Part shown: piece after piece, positions 1 through 16,100 of the stretch
Position numbering within the stretch: position 1 is the stretch's first letter
Layout: the number at the start of each line of letters is the position of its first letter
Source of the DNA: Gammaproteobacteria bacterium
GTDB lineage: Bacteria; Pseudomonadota; Gammaproteobacteria; Steroidobacterales; Steroidobacteraceae
Assembly (NCBI GenBank): GCA_004297335.1
Contig: SCUD01000072.1
Span: forward strand, 1-55,382
Direction of reading: 5' to 3'
Length of the DNA: 55,382 nt
Made by a program: the position numbers and the translations under genes
The notes under the pieces: model-generated
Database searches by the model: none
Told to the model about the DNA's origin: nothing
The model's input: only the letters and a program-made list of their open reading frames with translations

Positions 1-551
1 AAGCCGGCAGCGGCAATGCCGGCGGCACCAATGCGCTGCGCACCCAGGGCTTCTGGTTTGCCGCGGGTGTTGCGCTCATCGACGTGGGCAAGGGGGCGCT
101 CGCCGTCGCCTGGCTGCCGGCCTGGCAGCCCCTGGGCCTGCCGGCCGACCCGCTGGTGGATCGCAGCTGGCTGGCAGTGGCCTGTGGCGCGGCTGCCGTC
201 GCCGGCCACATCTGGCCGTTGTGGCACGAGTTTCGCGGCGGCAAGGGCGGCGCGACACTGCTCGGTTCGCTGCTGATCCTCTCTCCGCTGACCCTGCCGC
301 CGCTGCTCGTGGCCTGGCTGCTGACGGTGATGCTGTCCGGCTTCGTGGGCCTGGCGACGATGCTGGCCGCTGCCACCGTGCCGGTTTCGCTGTGGCTGCT
401 GCGCTCGCCCGCGCCGCTCGTGACCTTCGGGTTCCTGATGGCGGCGCTCCTGGTGTGGACCCATCGCAGCAACATCGCGCGCATGCGTGCCGGCAACGAG
501 AACCGCGCCCGGCGCCTGTGGCTGCTGCGGCCGAAGGACCTGCTCCGGTGA
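1..551 (+). CDS. plsY: Glycerol-3-phosphate acyltransferase PlsY, 5'-truncated by the window edge
   Basis: PlsY is an inner-membrane enzyme that transfers an acyl group from acyl-phosphate to glycerol-3-phosphate, the first step of phospholipid synthesis. The frame is already open at base 3, and the first residues read AGSGNAGGTNALRT, the conserved G-S-x-N loop of PlsY, so only about the first 35-40 residues lie outside the window. A second conserved loop, HEFRGGKGGATLLGS, follows at about 225-270, and hydrophobic segments alternate with these loops as expected for a multi-span protein. The stop (549-551) overlaps the birA start by GTGA, which implies translational coupling. Identity is firm; only the N-terminus is missing. 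Confidence 0.93.
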   Translation, partial: AGSGNAGGTNALRTQGFWFAAGVALIDVGKGALAVAWLPAWQPLGLPADPLVDRSWLAVACGAAAVAGHIWPLWHEFRGGKGGATLLGSLLILSPLTLPPLLVAWLLTVMLSGFVGLATMLAAATVPVSLWLLRSPAPLVTFGFLMAALLVWTHRSNIARMRAGNENRARRLWLLRPKDLLR

Positions 552-1534
552 GCCGGCGCGGTGAACTGCTGCGGATGCTGGCCGATGGCGGAGAACATTC
601 GGGCGAGGAGCTGGCCGCGCGCCTGGGCGTCACCCGTGCCGCGGTGTGGAAGCAGTTGCAGCAGCTCGGCGAATGGGGACTCGAACTCGAGGCCCTGCCG
701 CGCCGCGGCTACCGGCTGGCGGCGCCACTCGACCTGCTGGACCGGCAGGCGATCCGCCGGGCACTGCCGGAGCTGGTGGCCGGCAGGCTGCGGCGGCTCG
801 AGGTGCACGAGGAGCTGGCCTCGACCAACGATCAGCTGCTGCAGTCCACCGACCTGCCCGAGGGCCGCTTCGATGCCTGCCTCGCCGAGTTCCAGAGCGC
901 GGGGCGCGGCCGGCGCGGTCGCCACTGGATCGCGCCCTTCGCCTCCGGGCTGTGCCTGTCGCTGAACTGGAACTGGCGTTATCCGCCGGCCGGACTCGGT
1001 GCGCTGTCGCTCGCGGTCGGCGTCGCGGTGCTCGCGGCGCTGCGCGCGCAGGGGATCGCCGGACTCGCGCTCAAGTGGCCGAATGACATCCTGCGCGAGG
1101 GCGCCAAGCTCGGTGGCATCCTGATCGACCTGCGTGCCGAGGGGGCGGGCCCGGCCTACGCGGTGATCGGCGTGGGACTCAATGTCGCCCTGCCGGGGGC
1201 CGCGCGGCGCGCGATTGCAGCGCGCGGTACGACGCCTGCGGATCTCGCCGGCGGGCCCGGCGCGTTGCCGCGGCGCAGCGCACTTGCCGCGGCACTGCTC
1301 GCTGGTATCGTGAGTACGCTCGTGGAATTCAGCGCGCGCGGTTTCGCGGCCTTTGCTGATGACTGGCGGGCCGCGGATGCGCTGCGCGACCAGCCGGTGC
1401 GCATCGAGCAGGGAAGCGGCAGCGTCAGCGGCATCGCGCGCGGCATCGATCCGGATGGTGCGCTGCTGGTCGACACCGGCGCGGGACGCGAGCGCTTCAT
1501 TTCCGGTGAAGTCAGCCTGCGGCCGGCCGCATGA
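548..1534 (+). CDS. birA: Bifunctional biotin-[acetyl-CoA-carboxylase] ligase / biotin operon repressor BirA
   Basis: BirA makes biotinyl-5'-AMP and attaches biotin to the carboxyl-carrier protein AccB; with its N-terminal winged helix it also represses biotin synthesis genes. The 328-residue product matches the roughly 320 residues of the E. coli enzyme. An N-terminal helix-turn-helix (about residues 5-65, with GVTRAAVWKQLQQL) is followed by the catalytic domain with GRGRRGR at residues 119-125 (biotinyl-AMP loop), KWPNDIL and KLGGILID, then the C-terminal SH3-like domain. The frame is open further upstream, but the GTG at 548 overlaps the plsY stop and gives the family N-terminus, so I chose it. 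It overlaps coaX by ATGA. Confidence 0.95.
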   Translation: MSRRGELLRMLADGGEHSGEELAARLGVTRAAVWKQLQQLGEWGLELEALPRRGYRLAAPLDLLDRQAIRRALPELVAGRLRRLEVHEELASTNDQLLQSTDLPEGRFDACLAEFQSAGRGRRGRHWIAPFASGLCLSLNWNWRYPPAGLGALSLAVGVAVLAALRAQGIAGLALKWPNDILREGAKLGGILIDLRAEGAGPAYAVIGVGLNVALPGAARRAIAARGTTPADLAGGPGALPRRSALAAALLAGIVSTLVEFSARGFAAFADDWRAADALRDQPVRIEQGSGSVSGIARGIDPDGALLVDTGAGRERFISGEVSLRPAA

Positions 1535-2280
1535 TCCTGCTCCTCGACATCGGCAACACGCGCCTCAAGTGGGGCTGGCTGCAGGATGGGCGCCTCGCGA
1601 AGGGAGGCGCGCTGGCGCATCGCGAGTGTGGTGCCGAATGGCTCGCCGGGCTGCCGGCGCTCGCACCGGCGCCGGCGCGCATCATGGCCGCCAATGTCGC
1701 AGGTCCGGATCTCGCCCGGGCCATCGACGAGTGGGCGCTGCAGGGCTGTGGCCGACGCGTGGAATTCCTGCAGTCGGAAAGTGCCGCCGGCGGCCTCGCC
1801 AATGCCTACGAGCACCCGGAGACGCTCGGCGTCGATCGCTGGCTCGGCATGATCGGTGCCTGGCGGCGGGCCCAGGCGCCACTCGTCTGCATTGCCGCGG
1901 GAACGGCGATGACCGTCGATGCCGTCGATGCGACCGGCCGGCACCTCGGCGGCTGGATCCTGCCGGGGCAGGCGCTGATGGTCGCGGCGCTGCGCAACGG
2001 TACCGCGGACATCGCCCGCAACGAACATCGCGCACCGGCCCGGGTCGTCGGATCGTTCGGCACCAACACCGCCGGTGCGGTCGCCGAAGGTTGCTGGCAG
2101 GCGCTCGCGGCCGCAGCGGGGCGGGCCGTGCGCCTGGTCGCCGGTCCGACCGGGTTGCAGCCGCGGGTCTTCGTCGGTGGCGGCGACGCGGAGCAGATTC
2201 TCGCGCGACTCGACCTGCCGGCCGAACCCGCGCCCGACCTCGTGCTTGAGGGCCTCGCGGTCATCGCCGGTGGCGAATAG
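1531..2280 (+). CDS. coaX: Type III pantothenate kinase
   Basis: CoaX phosphorylates pantothenate with ATP in the first step of coenzyme A synthesis. The 249-residue product begins MILLLDIGNTRLKWG, the acidic phosphate-binding motif of the ASKHA kinase fold. It continues with a G-x-D-R-W stretch (GVDRWLGMIGA, about residue 107) and AAGTAMTVDAV (about residue 127), both typical of type III enzymes and unlike CoaA. The start ATG overlaps the birA stop (ATGA), so plsY, birA and coaX form one translationally coupled run. A birA-coaX pairing is common in gammaproteobacteria. Confidence 0.95.
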   Translation: MILLLDIGNTRLKWGWLQDGRLAKGGALAHRECGAEWLAGLPALAPAPARIMAANVAGPDLARAIDEWALQGCGRRVEFLQSESAAGGLANAYEHPETLGVDRWLGMIGAWRRAQAPLVCIAAGTAMTVDAVDATGRHLGGWILPGQALMVAALRNGTADIARNEHRAPARVVGSFGTNTAGAVAEGCWQALAAAAGRAVRLVAGPTGLQPRVFVGGGDAEQILARLDLPAEPAPDLVLEGLAVIAGGE

Positions 2281-2292
2281 GAATACCAGCTC

Positions 2293-2991
2293 ATGAGAAT
2301 CATCGTCGTGCTGCTGATGCTGGCCAACATCGCCTGGTTCGCCTGGACCCACTGGATCCAGGAGCCGGCCCGGCAGGCGCCGGTGCAGCGTGCGGCGGCG
2401 CCACGGCTGCTGCTCGCGCGCGAGGCACCGCCGCCCGAGCCGGGCCAGTCGCGGCCGGTGCGGCCCGGTGATCATTGCCTGAGCCTGGGCCCGTTCGCTG
2501 ATCTCACCGATGCAGCCCGCGCCTCGACGCTGCTGCGCGAGAACGGGCTGCAGCCGCGCCAGCGTGCCGGCGAGGGCGTGATCTGGAAGGGCTACTGGGT
2601 TTCGCTCGAGGGCGTCGCGGATGCGGCGACCGCGAGCGGCATCATCGAGCGCCTGCGGCGCTTCGGCATCAGCGATACCTACACGATGCCCGGCAACAAC
2701 CGCGAGATCACGATTTCGCTCGGCCTGTTCACCGAGCGCCCCCGGGCGCTGCGGCGCTTCGACGACGTCAAGGCCCTCGGCCTCGAGCCGAAGGTCAGCG
2801 AGCGCGAGCGCAGCGGCACCCTGTACTGGATCGATGTGGACGTCGTGCCGCCGGCCAGGCTCCCCGATCCTGCCGCCTTCGATGGCGGCAGCGGCCGCAT
2901 CCTGCGGCTCGAGATCCAGCCCTGCGATGAGGCCGCGCGGGCGAGCCAGCCGGTGCCGGAAGTCGCGCGCAGCGGCGCGGTGCCGGGGTGA
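2293..2991 (+). CDS. SPOR-domain membrane protein
   Basis: A 232-residue protein with one N-terminal membrane segment (about residues 3-20, IIVVLLMLANIAWFAWTHW) and a periplasmic body. Two SPOR-like repeats can be seen: one starting CLSLGPFADLTDAARAS (about residue 58) and a second at ITISLGLFTERPRALRRFDD (about residue 136). SPOR domains bind denuded septal peptidoglycan, so a division-site or cell-wall role is likely. It starts 12 bp after coaX on the same strand and is probably co-transcribed. SPOR genes in this position next to coaX are recurrent in gammaproteobacteria. The exact role is unknown. Confidence 0.8.
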   Translation: MRIIVVLLMLANIAWFAWTHWIQEPARQAPVQRAAAPRLLLAREAPPPEPGQSRPVRPGDHCLSLGPFADLTDAARASTLLRENGLQPRQRAGEGVIWKGYWVSLEGVADAATASGIIERLRRFGISDTYTMPGNNREITISLGLFTERPRALRRFDDVKALGLEPKVSERERSGTLYWIDVDVVPPARLPDPAAFDGGSGRILRLEIQPCDEAARASQPVPEVARSGAVPG

Positions 2992-3013
2992 GCGGCCGGC
3001 CGGCCCCTGCCGT

Positions 3014-3019
3014 TACAAT
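3014..3019 (+). promoter_or_regulatory. Candidate -10 element for tRNA-Thr
   Basis: TACAAT (5 of 6 matches to TATAAT) lies 9 bp before the tRNA 5' end, the right distance for a sigma-70 start near 3026. No convincing -35 is visible 17 bp upstream in the G+C-rich tail behind the SPOR gene. Confidence 0.4.
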
Positions 3020-3028
3020 ACCGCCGGC

Positions 3029-3104
3029 GCTGGCGTAGCTCAGACGGTAGAGCAACTGATTTGTAATCAGAAGGTCGCGGGTTCGATTCCTGCCGCCAGC
3101 ACCA
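3029..3104 (+). tRNA. tRNA-Thr (anticodon TGT)
   Basis: A 76-nt cloverleaf with encoded CCA. The acceptor stem GCTGGCG/CGCCAGC (3029-3035 / 3094-3100) is fully paired, with discriminator A at 3101 and CCA at 3102-3104. The D arm contains GCTC...GAGC. The anticodon loop is TTTGTAA (3060-3066) with TGT at 3062-3064, reading ACA (Thr). The T arm GCGGG-TTCGATT-CCTGC is paired with one G-T wobble. The top pair of the anticodon stem (27-43) is A-A. This is the tRNA that in many gammaproteobacteria follows birA/coaX and heads a Thr-Tyr-Gly-Thr-tuf cluster; here a defence island follows instead. Confidence 0.97.
3090..3102. repeat. Candidate left attachment repeat (tRNA-Thr 3' end)
   Basis: CTGCCGCCAGCAC, covering the 3' half of the T stem, the acceptor 3' strand and the first bases of ACCA, is repeated exactly at 17128-17140. 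With single mismatches the match extends to 18 bp (TT-x-CTGCCGCCAGCAC-x-AG). A tRNA 3' end copied in direct orientation at the far side of a foreign gene block is the usual mark of tyrosine-recombinase integration. The core is short and G+C-rich, so chance is not excluded. Confidence 0.5.
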
Positions 3105-3168
3105 GCCTTTGGAGGGAGGGGTCCCGCACGCGGCGCCATTCCGGTGGGCCGCAGGGAATAACCGGATC

Positions 3169-6761
<3,593 letters not shown>

Positions 6762-6765
<4 letters not shown>

Positions 6766-8396
6766 CGACGCCGCGCGAGTTCCGCGACCTAATCGAGAAG
6801 CCGGAGAGCCGCCACGTCGAATTCAAGACCGCGGCTGGCGGCTTCCAGTTCGAGGATCTCGTCAAGTACTGCGTAGCCATCGCCAACGAAGGGGGTGGCG
6901 TCATCGTGCTCGGGGTCACCGACCAGCGCCCTCGCCAAGTCGTCGGCACGCGAGCCTTCGCGGAACCCGGCCGCACCGAGGCGGGGCTCTTCGAGCAGCT
7001 CGGACAGCGGATCGCGGTCGAGGAGTACCACGACGACGGCAAGAGAGTGTTGCTGGTGCATGTCCCTTCCCGACTGCCGGGTTCCGCCTGGCAGTACAAG
7101 GGGTCATTCTGGATGCGGGCCGGCGATGCGCTGGTCCCGATGTCGGATGAGCAACTCCGCCGGATTCACGCCGAGACCGGACCGGATTTCTCGGCCGGAA
7201 TCTGCGCCGCTGCGCGCCTCAGCGACCTGGATCCGGAAGCGATCGACCTGCTGCGCCGCCTCTGGCAGCGCAAGGCCCCGGAGCAGGAGATACTGAGTCG
7301 TCCGGTCGAACGGCTGCTGGCGGACGCCGAGCTGCTGGTTGGCGGTGGCCTGACCTTCGCCGCACTGATCCTGCTGGGATCGCGCGAAGCCGTCGGCCGG
7401 CATCTCGGACAGGCGGAGGTTGTGTTCGAGTATCGGGCCAACGAGCAGGCAGGACCAGCGGCGGACCGGCGCGAGTTCCGCCGCGGCTTCCTGCCGGTGC
7501 TCGACGAGATCTGGGAGGCCGTCAGGCTGCGCAACGACCTCCAGCACTTCCAGCAGGGGCTGTTCGTGTGGGACGTGCCGACCTTTGATGAGCGGGCGGT
7601 ACGTGAGGCCGTGCTGAACGCAGTGAGTCACCGTGACTATCGCCACGGCGGCTCGGTCTTCGTGCGCCAGTTCCCGCGCCGGATCGAGATTGTCAGTCCG
7701 GGTGGTTTCCCGGCCGGAATCAACCTGGACAACCTGCTGTGGGAGCAGAACCCCCGCAACCGGCGTATCGCGGAAGTGCTCGCGCGATGCGGGCTGGTCG
7801 AGCGTGCCGGACAAGGTTTCGACCTGATGTATCGGGAGTGCATCCGGCAGAGCAAGCCGCTGCCCGATTTCTCAAGAACGAGCGAGCACTCGGTCTGGGT
7901 GACCCTGCACGGCGAAATCCAGGATCCCGAGTTCCTGCGCTTCCTCGAGGAAATCGGCCGCGAGCGGCAGGCGTCTTTTACGACCGAGGACTTCCTCGTC
8001 ATCGATCTCGTGCACCGCGAGCAGCCGGTACCAGCTCACCTCGCCCAGCGGCTTCCGGTGCTCCGCGAGCAGGGTGTGATCGAGCGCGTGGGACGCGGGC
8101 GCGGCACGCGCCACCTGCTGTCGCGCCGCTTTTACCGGTTCCTCGGCAAGGGTGGCGCGTACACCCGGCGGCGCGGCCTCGACCGGGAGACGAACAAGGC
8201 ATTGCTCGTGCGGCATATCGAGGACTCGGCTCCGGCGGGAGCCTCGTTGGGCGAGCTGCAGGAAGTGTTGCCGGAGCTCAGCCGTGACCAGGTCCAGACG
8301 CTGCTGCGCGAGCTGAAAATGGATGGCCGCGTGGAGGTGCAAGGAGCGACGAAGGCCGCCCGCTGGCATGCAGCCACAAAACGCAATTCCACCTAA
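6762..8396 (+). CDS. AlbA_2/Schlafen-like ATP-binding protein
   Basis: A 544-residue protein of the AlbA_2 plus GHKL-ATPase family, often annotated as ATP-binding or RecG-like. The N-terminal AlbA_2 (Schlafen-type) domain spans about residues 10-135 and contains ESRHVEFKTAAGG and the glycine-rich ANEGGGVIVLGVTD. The GHKL-like ATP-binding part starts near residue 282 (EAVLNAVSHRDYRHGG), followed by RRIEIVSPGGFPAGI and a winged-helix-like tail. AlbA_2 domains bind nucleic acid, and some Schlafen relatives cut RNA; what this copy does is not known. The GTG start overlaps the helicase stop, so it is translationally coupled to it. It could be a regulator or an effector of the island. Confidence 0.82.
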
Positions 8397-8490
8397 TGAA
8401 GACGCAATTCCGCCGCAATCCCATCGGTAAGCACCTGTTCTGCAAAGACTTTGATCGCGGGTATTCGATGAGGAACGGTGAGGACATGGC

Positions 8491-11388
<2,898 letters not shown>

Positions 11389-11391
11389 GCC

Positions 11392-12567
11392 GTGCAGATT
11401 GAGACAATAGAGATTCGCAACTACCGCCTGTTTCGCGACGCAAAGCTCACCGATCTCCCGCGCATGACCGTGGTCGTGGGAGCCAACGGCTCGGGCAAGA
11501 GCACGCTGTTCGATGCGTTCAGCTTTCTCAAGGAAGCCCTGACGCAGAACGTCGCCCAGGCTGTGGCGCGCCGCGGTGGTTTCCAAGAGCTCGTCAGCCG
11601 TGGTGAGAAGGGGCCCATTGGGATCACCGTCAAGTTCCGCGAGAGCGGCGGGCGGCTCGCGACGTACCAGCTCGATATCGCCAACGATCAGGGTCGGCCT
11701 GTTGTGGAGCGGGAGATTCTGAAGTTTCGGCGCGGCCAGTACGGCAGGCCGTGGCACTTTGTGGACTTCTCGCGCGGGCGGGGGACGGCCATCACCAACG
11801 AGGCTGCCTACGGGCAGGAGGGCGTTGTCGAGGAGCGCAAGGACCACGTGCTAGATGACCCCAGCGTTCTCGCTATCAAGGGGCTCGGCCAGTTCAAGGA
11901 GTTCCGAGTCGTGGCCGAGTTCCGCAGCCTGATCGAGAACTGGCACATCTCCGACTTCCATATCAGCGATGCCCGGCCCAGCGCCGAGGCCGGCTATGCC
12001 GAGCACCTCTCGACGCGCGGCGACAACGTGGCGCAGGTGGCGCAGTTCCTCTACGAGCACCACCGCGAGCGCTTCGACAAGGTGCTGCAAACCATGAGCG
12101 AGCGCGTGCCCGGGGTGAGCCGGGTCGAAGCCAGGCCCACCGAGGATGGGCGTCTGGTGCTGCGCTTCCAGGACGGCAGCTTCAAGGACCCGTTCATCGC
12201 CCGCTACGTCTCCGACGGCACGATCAAGATGTTCGCGTATCTCGTGCTGCTCTATGACCCGCAGCCGCACCCGCTGCTCGCCATCGAGGAGCCCGAGAAT
12301 CAGCTCTACCCGGAGTTGCTCCACGAGCTGGTCGAGGAGTTCCGCGACTACGCGCGGCGCGGCGGCCAGGTGTTCGTCTCTACCCACTCGCCCGAGTTCC
12401 TCAACGGCGCCCGGCTCGATGAGATCTACTGGCTGGTTAAGGAGCAGGGGTTCACCACCGTGCGGCGGGCGAGCGAGAGCGAGCTCTTGCGCAATCTCGT
12501 CGAGCAAGGCGACCTGCCGGGCACTCTCTGGAAGCAGGGCCTGTTCGAGGGAGCCGGTCCGAGATGA
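11392..12567 (+). CDS. AAA15/AAA21-type (RecF/OLD-like) ATPase
   Basis: A 391-residue ABC-type ATPase. It opens with IETIEIRNYRLFRDAKL, typical of RecF/SMC/OLD heads. Walker A is GANGSGKST at residues 30-38. The C-terminal half has the AAA15 hallmark LLAIEEPENQLYPELL (Walker B) and STHSPEFLNG (H-loop). There is no coiled-coil arm or fused nuclease. The next gene supplies a Toprim-like partner, so the pair resembles a split OLD nuclease or the AriA/AriB (PARIS) arrangement. The start is GTG, 3 bp after the methylase stop; the end overlaps the next gene by ATGA. Likely a sensor or switch ATPase. Confidence 0.85.
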   Translation: MQIETIEIRNYRLFRDAKLTDLPRMTVVVGANGSGKSTLFDAFSFLKEALTQNVAQAVARRGGFQELVSRGEKGPIGITVKFRESGGRLATYQLDIANDQGRPVVEREILKFRRGQYGRPWHFVDFSRGRGTAITNEAAYGQEGVVEERKDHVLDDPSVLAIKGLGQFKEFRVVAEFRSLIENWHISDFHISDARPSAEAGYAEHLSTRGDNVAQVAQFLYEHHRERFDKVLQTMSERVPGVSRVEARPTEDGRLVLRFQDGSFKDPFIARYVSDGTIKMFAYLVLLYDPQPHPLLAIEEPENQLYPELLHELVEEFRDYARRGGQVFVSTHSPEFLNGARLDEIYWLVKEQGFTTVRRASESELLRNLVEQGDLPGTLWKQGLFEGAGPR

Positions 12568-13109
12568 GCCGCGTGGTCTTCCTGCTCGAGGAGTACTCGA
12601 TGAAGATCCTGCTCGAAGGACTGCTCCCCCGATTATTCCCGCACTTGCCATTCCTGTGCGTGCCGCACGAGGGCAAGCAGGATCTCGAGAAGAGCATTCC
12701 GCGCAAGCTCAAAGCGTGGCGCGAGCCCGGCGTGCGCTTCTGTGTGATTCGGGACAACGACGGTGCCGACTGTGCGGAGTTGAAGCGGAACTTGGTCGCG
12801 TTGTGCCAGCGAGGCGGCCGAGACGACGCGCTCGTACGCATCGCCTGCCAGGAACTGGAGGCGTGGTACTTCGGCGCGCCGGGCGCGTTGGCGGATGCCT
12901 TCGGTGATGAGCGGCTTCGCGGCATCGCGGCGAAGGCGCGATTCCGTGACCCCGACGGAATCGTCCAGCCAGCCGCCGCATTGACGGAACTCGTGCCCGA
13001 GTTCCAGAAAGTGTCCGGCGCGCGGAGCATGGCGCGTGTGCTGCCGCGCGAGAACGGCTCTCGCAGTTTCCAAGTCCTGATAGCAGGGCTCGTCCGCCTG
13101 TCCGAATAG
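12564..13109 (+). CDS. DUF4276-family Toprim-like protein
   Basis: A 181-residue protein recognised as DUF4276. It has an acidic cluster in the first strand-helix unit (E9, E10 and E18 within FLLEEYSMKILLEGLL) and a D64-N-D66 pair in VIRDNDGAD, a spacing that resembles the E...DxD metal site of Toprim nucleases. CQELEAWYFG, a family signature, follows. The ATG overlaps the ATPase stop, so the two are made in a coupled manner. By analogy with DUF4435 in PARIS and the Toprim part of OLD, it may be the nuclease effector switched on by the ATPase. Family membership is fairly sure; nuclease activity is inference. Confidence 0.75.
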   Translation: MSRVVFLLEEYSMKILLEGLLPRLFPHLPFLCVPHEGKQDLEKSIPRKLKAWREPGVRFCVIRDNDGADCAELKRNLVALCQRGGRDDALVRIACQELEAWYFGAPGALADAFGDERLRGIAAKARFRDPDGIVQPAAALTELVPEFQKVSGARSMARVLPRENGSRSFQVLIAGLVRLSE

Positions 13110-13134
13110 CTGCACGATCCGCAAGGGGCAATTG

Positions 13135-16100
13135 ATGGCCATCACCAACCAGGAACGCGTCGGCAAGGCCATGGACCTGCTCCGGGCAGGGCTCGCGCCC
13201 TTTGTCGAGCGCGAGTTCAGGAGTCAGCATCAGGAGAAGGCTGCGGATGCAGCACGCCGCTATTTCGCCGACGACCGGACGGTCGGCAGGAAGGCGCTTG
13301 CGGAGTGGGACGTTGCTCCGCTCCTGAAGCTCATGTGGGAAGCCTGGAACGAGGTCTTCAGCCGCACCCTTGGCCGCGCCGAGCGCTCGCTGGTGCAGGA
13401 GCTGCGCGACTGGCGCAACAAGTGGGCGCATCAGGAGCCGTTCTCGAGCGATGATGCGGATCGGGCGCTCGATTCGATGACGCGGCTGCTCTCCGCGGTC
13501 TCAGCCCCGCAGGCGGACGAGGTCAACAAGATGAAGCTCGAGCTGCGCCGGCTCACCTTTGATGAGCAGGTGCGCAGCGAAAAGCGCAAGGCCGGTGGCT
13601 CGCTGATCGAGGCCGCTGCGACCGGGACGCTCAAGCCCTGGCGCGAGGTCGTCACGCCGCACACCGATGTCGCGAGCGGGCGTTACCAGCAGGCCGAGTT
13701 CGCCGCCGATCTCTGGCAGGTGCACCTGGGCGAAGGTTCGGACGAATACCGCAAACCGCAGGAGTTCTTCCGCCGGACCTATCTGACCGAGAGCCTGAAG
13801 CGCCTGCTGGTGAACGGGGTGCAGCGCCTCGCGGGCAAGGGTGGCGACCCGGTAGTGCAGCTCCAGACCAACTTCGGCGGCGGCAAGACACACTCGATGC
13901 TGGCGCTCTATCACCTGTTCTCCGGGACGAATCCAGGCGAACTCGCTGGTGCGGATGCCGTGCTGGCGGAGGCGGGAGTCAAGAACCTGCCGCAGGCCAA
14001 GCGCGTGGTGCTGGTCGGCAACAAGATCTCCCCCGGCAACCCGATCAGTAAGCCGGACGGCACGGTCATCCGGACGCTGTGGGGCGAGCTCGCCTGGCAG
14101 CTCGGTGGCAAGAAGGCCTTCGCGCGCATCAATGCCGACGACGAACGGGCCACCAATCCGGGCGACACGCTGCGCGAGCTGTTCAAGGAGTACGGGCCCT
14201 GCCTGATCCTGATCGATGAGTGGGTGGCCTATGCGCGGCAGCTCCATGACCAGAGCGACCTGCCGGCCGGCGGCTTCGAGACCCAGTTTACTTTCGCCCA
14301 GGCACTCACCGAGTCGGCCAAGCTCGCGGGCAACTGTCTGCTGGTGATCTCGTTGCCGGCCTCGGACACCCAAGGCTCTCCCCATACCCAGGCAGACGAT
14401 GCGGAAGTCGGCGGCATCCGCGGCCGCGAGGCGCTCGAGCGGCTTCGCAACGTAGTCGGGCGGCTGGAATCTTCCTGGCGGCCGGCGACCGCGGAGGAGG
14501 GCTTCGAGATCGTGCGCCGGCGGCTGTTCGAGCCACTGGCCGGCGAGTCCTTCAAGCAGCGCGACGTGACCGCGCGCGCCTTCGCGGATCTCTACCGCGA
14601 CCAGAAGGCCGAGTTTCCGCCCGAGTGCAAGGGCGGCGATTACGAGAAGCGCATCCAGGCAGCCTTCCCGATTCACCCGGAGATCTTCGACCGGCTCTAT
14701 ACGGACTGGTCCACGCTGCTCAAGTTTCAGCGCACGCGTGGCGTGCTGCGACTGATGGCAGCGGTGATCCACAGCCTGTGGGAGCGCGGCGATCGCAATC
14801 CGCTGATCCTGCCATCGACGGTGCCGATCGACGATCCGCGCGTGCAGTCCGAACTGACGCGTTACCTGTCGGACAACTGGGCACCGATCATCGAGAAAGA
14901 CGTGGACGGGCCGAACTCGCTGCCGCTGCGGATCGACCGCGAGCAGCCTGGTCTGGGGAAACTGCACGCAACACGCAGGGTCGCCCGCACGATCTATCTC
15001 GGCTCCGCGCCCACGGCGGCAGCCGCACACCGCGGGCTCGAGGACCGACGGGTCAAACTCGGCTGCGTGATGCCAGGTGAGTCACCAGCCGTATTTGGCG
15101 ATGCGCTGCGACGCCTGGCAGCGGCCGCCACCTATCTCTATCAGGACGGTCCGCGGTTCTGGTACGCGACGCAGCCGACGGTCACGAAGCTCGCCGAGGA
15201 CCGCGCCGAGCAGCTCAAGCGCGATCCGGACAAGGTGGCGCAGGAACTGGACGAGCGGCTGCGCGCCGATCTGCGCCGGGCCGGCGACTTCGCACGCATC
15301 CATCCGCTGCCGCGTTCCGGCGCCGATGTGCCGGATGATCTCGACGCGCGACTGGTCGTGCTGCCGGCCGAGCATCCGTACACGAAGGAGCCCGGCAACG
15401 CGGCCGAGACGGCGGCACGGGCGATCCTCGAGTCGCGTGGCAGCGGGCCGCGGCTGTATCGCAATACGCTGGTCTTTCTCGCCGCCGACAAGGTCCGGCT
15501 GCAGGACCTCGACGAGGCAGTGCGCCGGTTTCTCGCCTGGAAGTCCATCGTGGACGAGAAAGAGACGCTCAACCTCGATCCGCACCAGCTGCGCCAGGCC
15601 GAAACGCAGAAACAGGCGGCCGATGGCACGGTGACCGCCCGCCTGCCCGAGACCTTCCAGTGGCTGCTGGTGCCGGAGCAGCGCAATCCGCAGGCTCCGA
15701 CCACCTGGCAGGCAGTGCGGCTCTCCGGCACCGACGCCCTGGCGGTCCGCGCCAGCAGAAGACTCCGGAGCGACGAGTCGCTGGTGACGTCGCTCGGCTC
15801 GACCATTCTGCGAAAACACCTGGACGACGTGCCGCTATGGCGCGGTGACCACGTCGCGGCCAGGCAGCTCATCGAGGACTTCGCCCGCTATCTCTACCTG
15901 CCACGACTCGCCGGCCCGGGAGTGCTGCTGCAGGCCATACGGGATGGGATCGCGTTGCTGACCTGGCAGACCGACACGTTCGCGTATGCCGAGAGCTTCG
16001 ATGAAGGGTCAGGCCGCTACCGGGGGCTCCGCAGCGGGCTGGTCGTGGGAGTGTCCGAAGATGATGCCGGACACCTGGTCAAGCCGGAGGTCGCGCGGCG

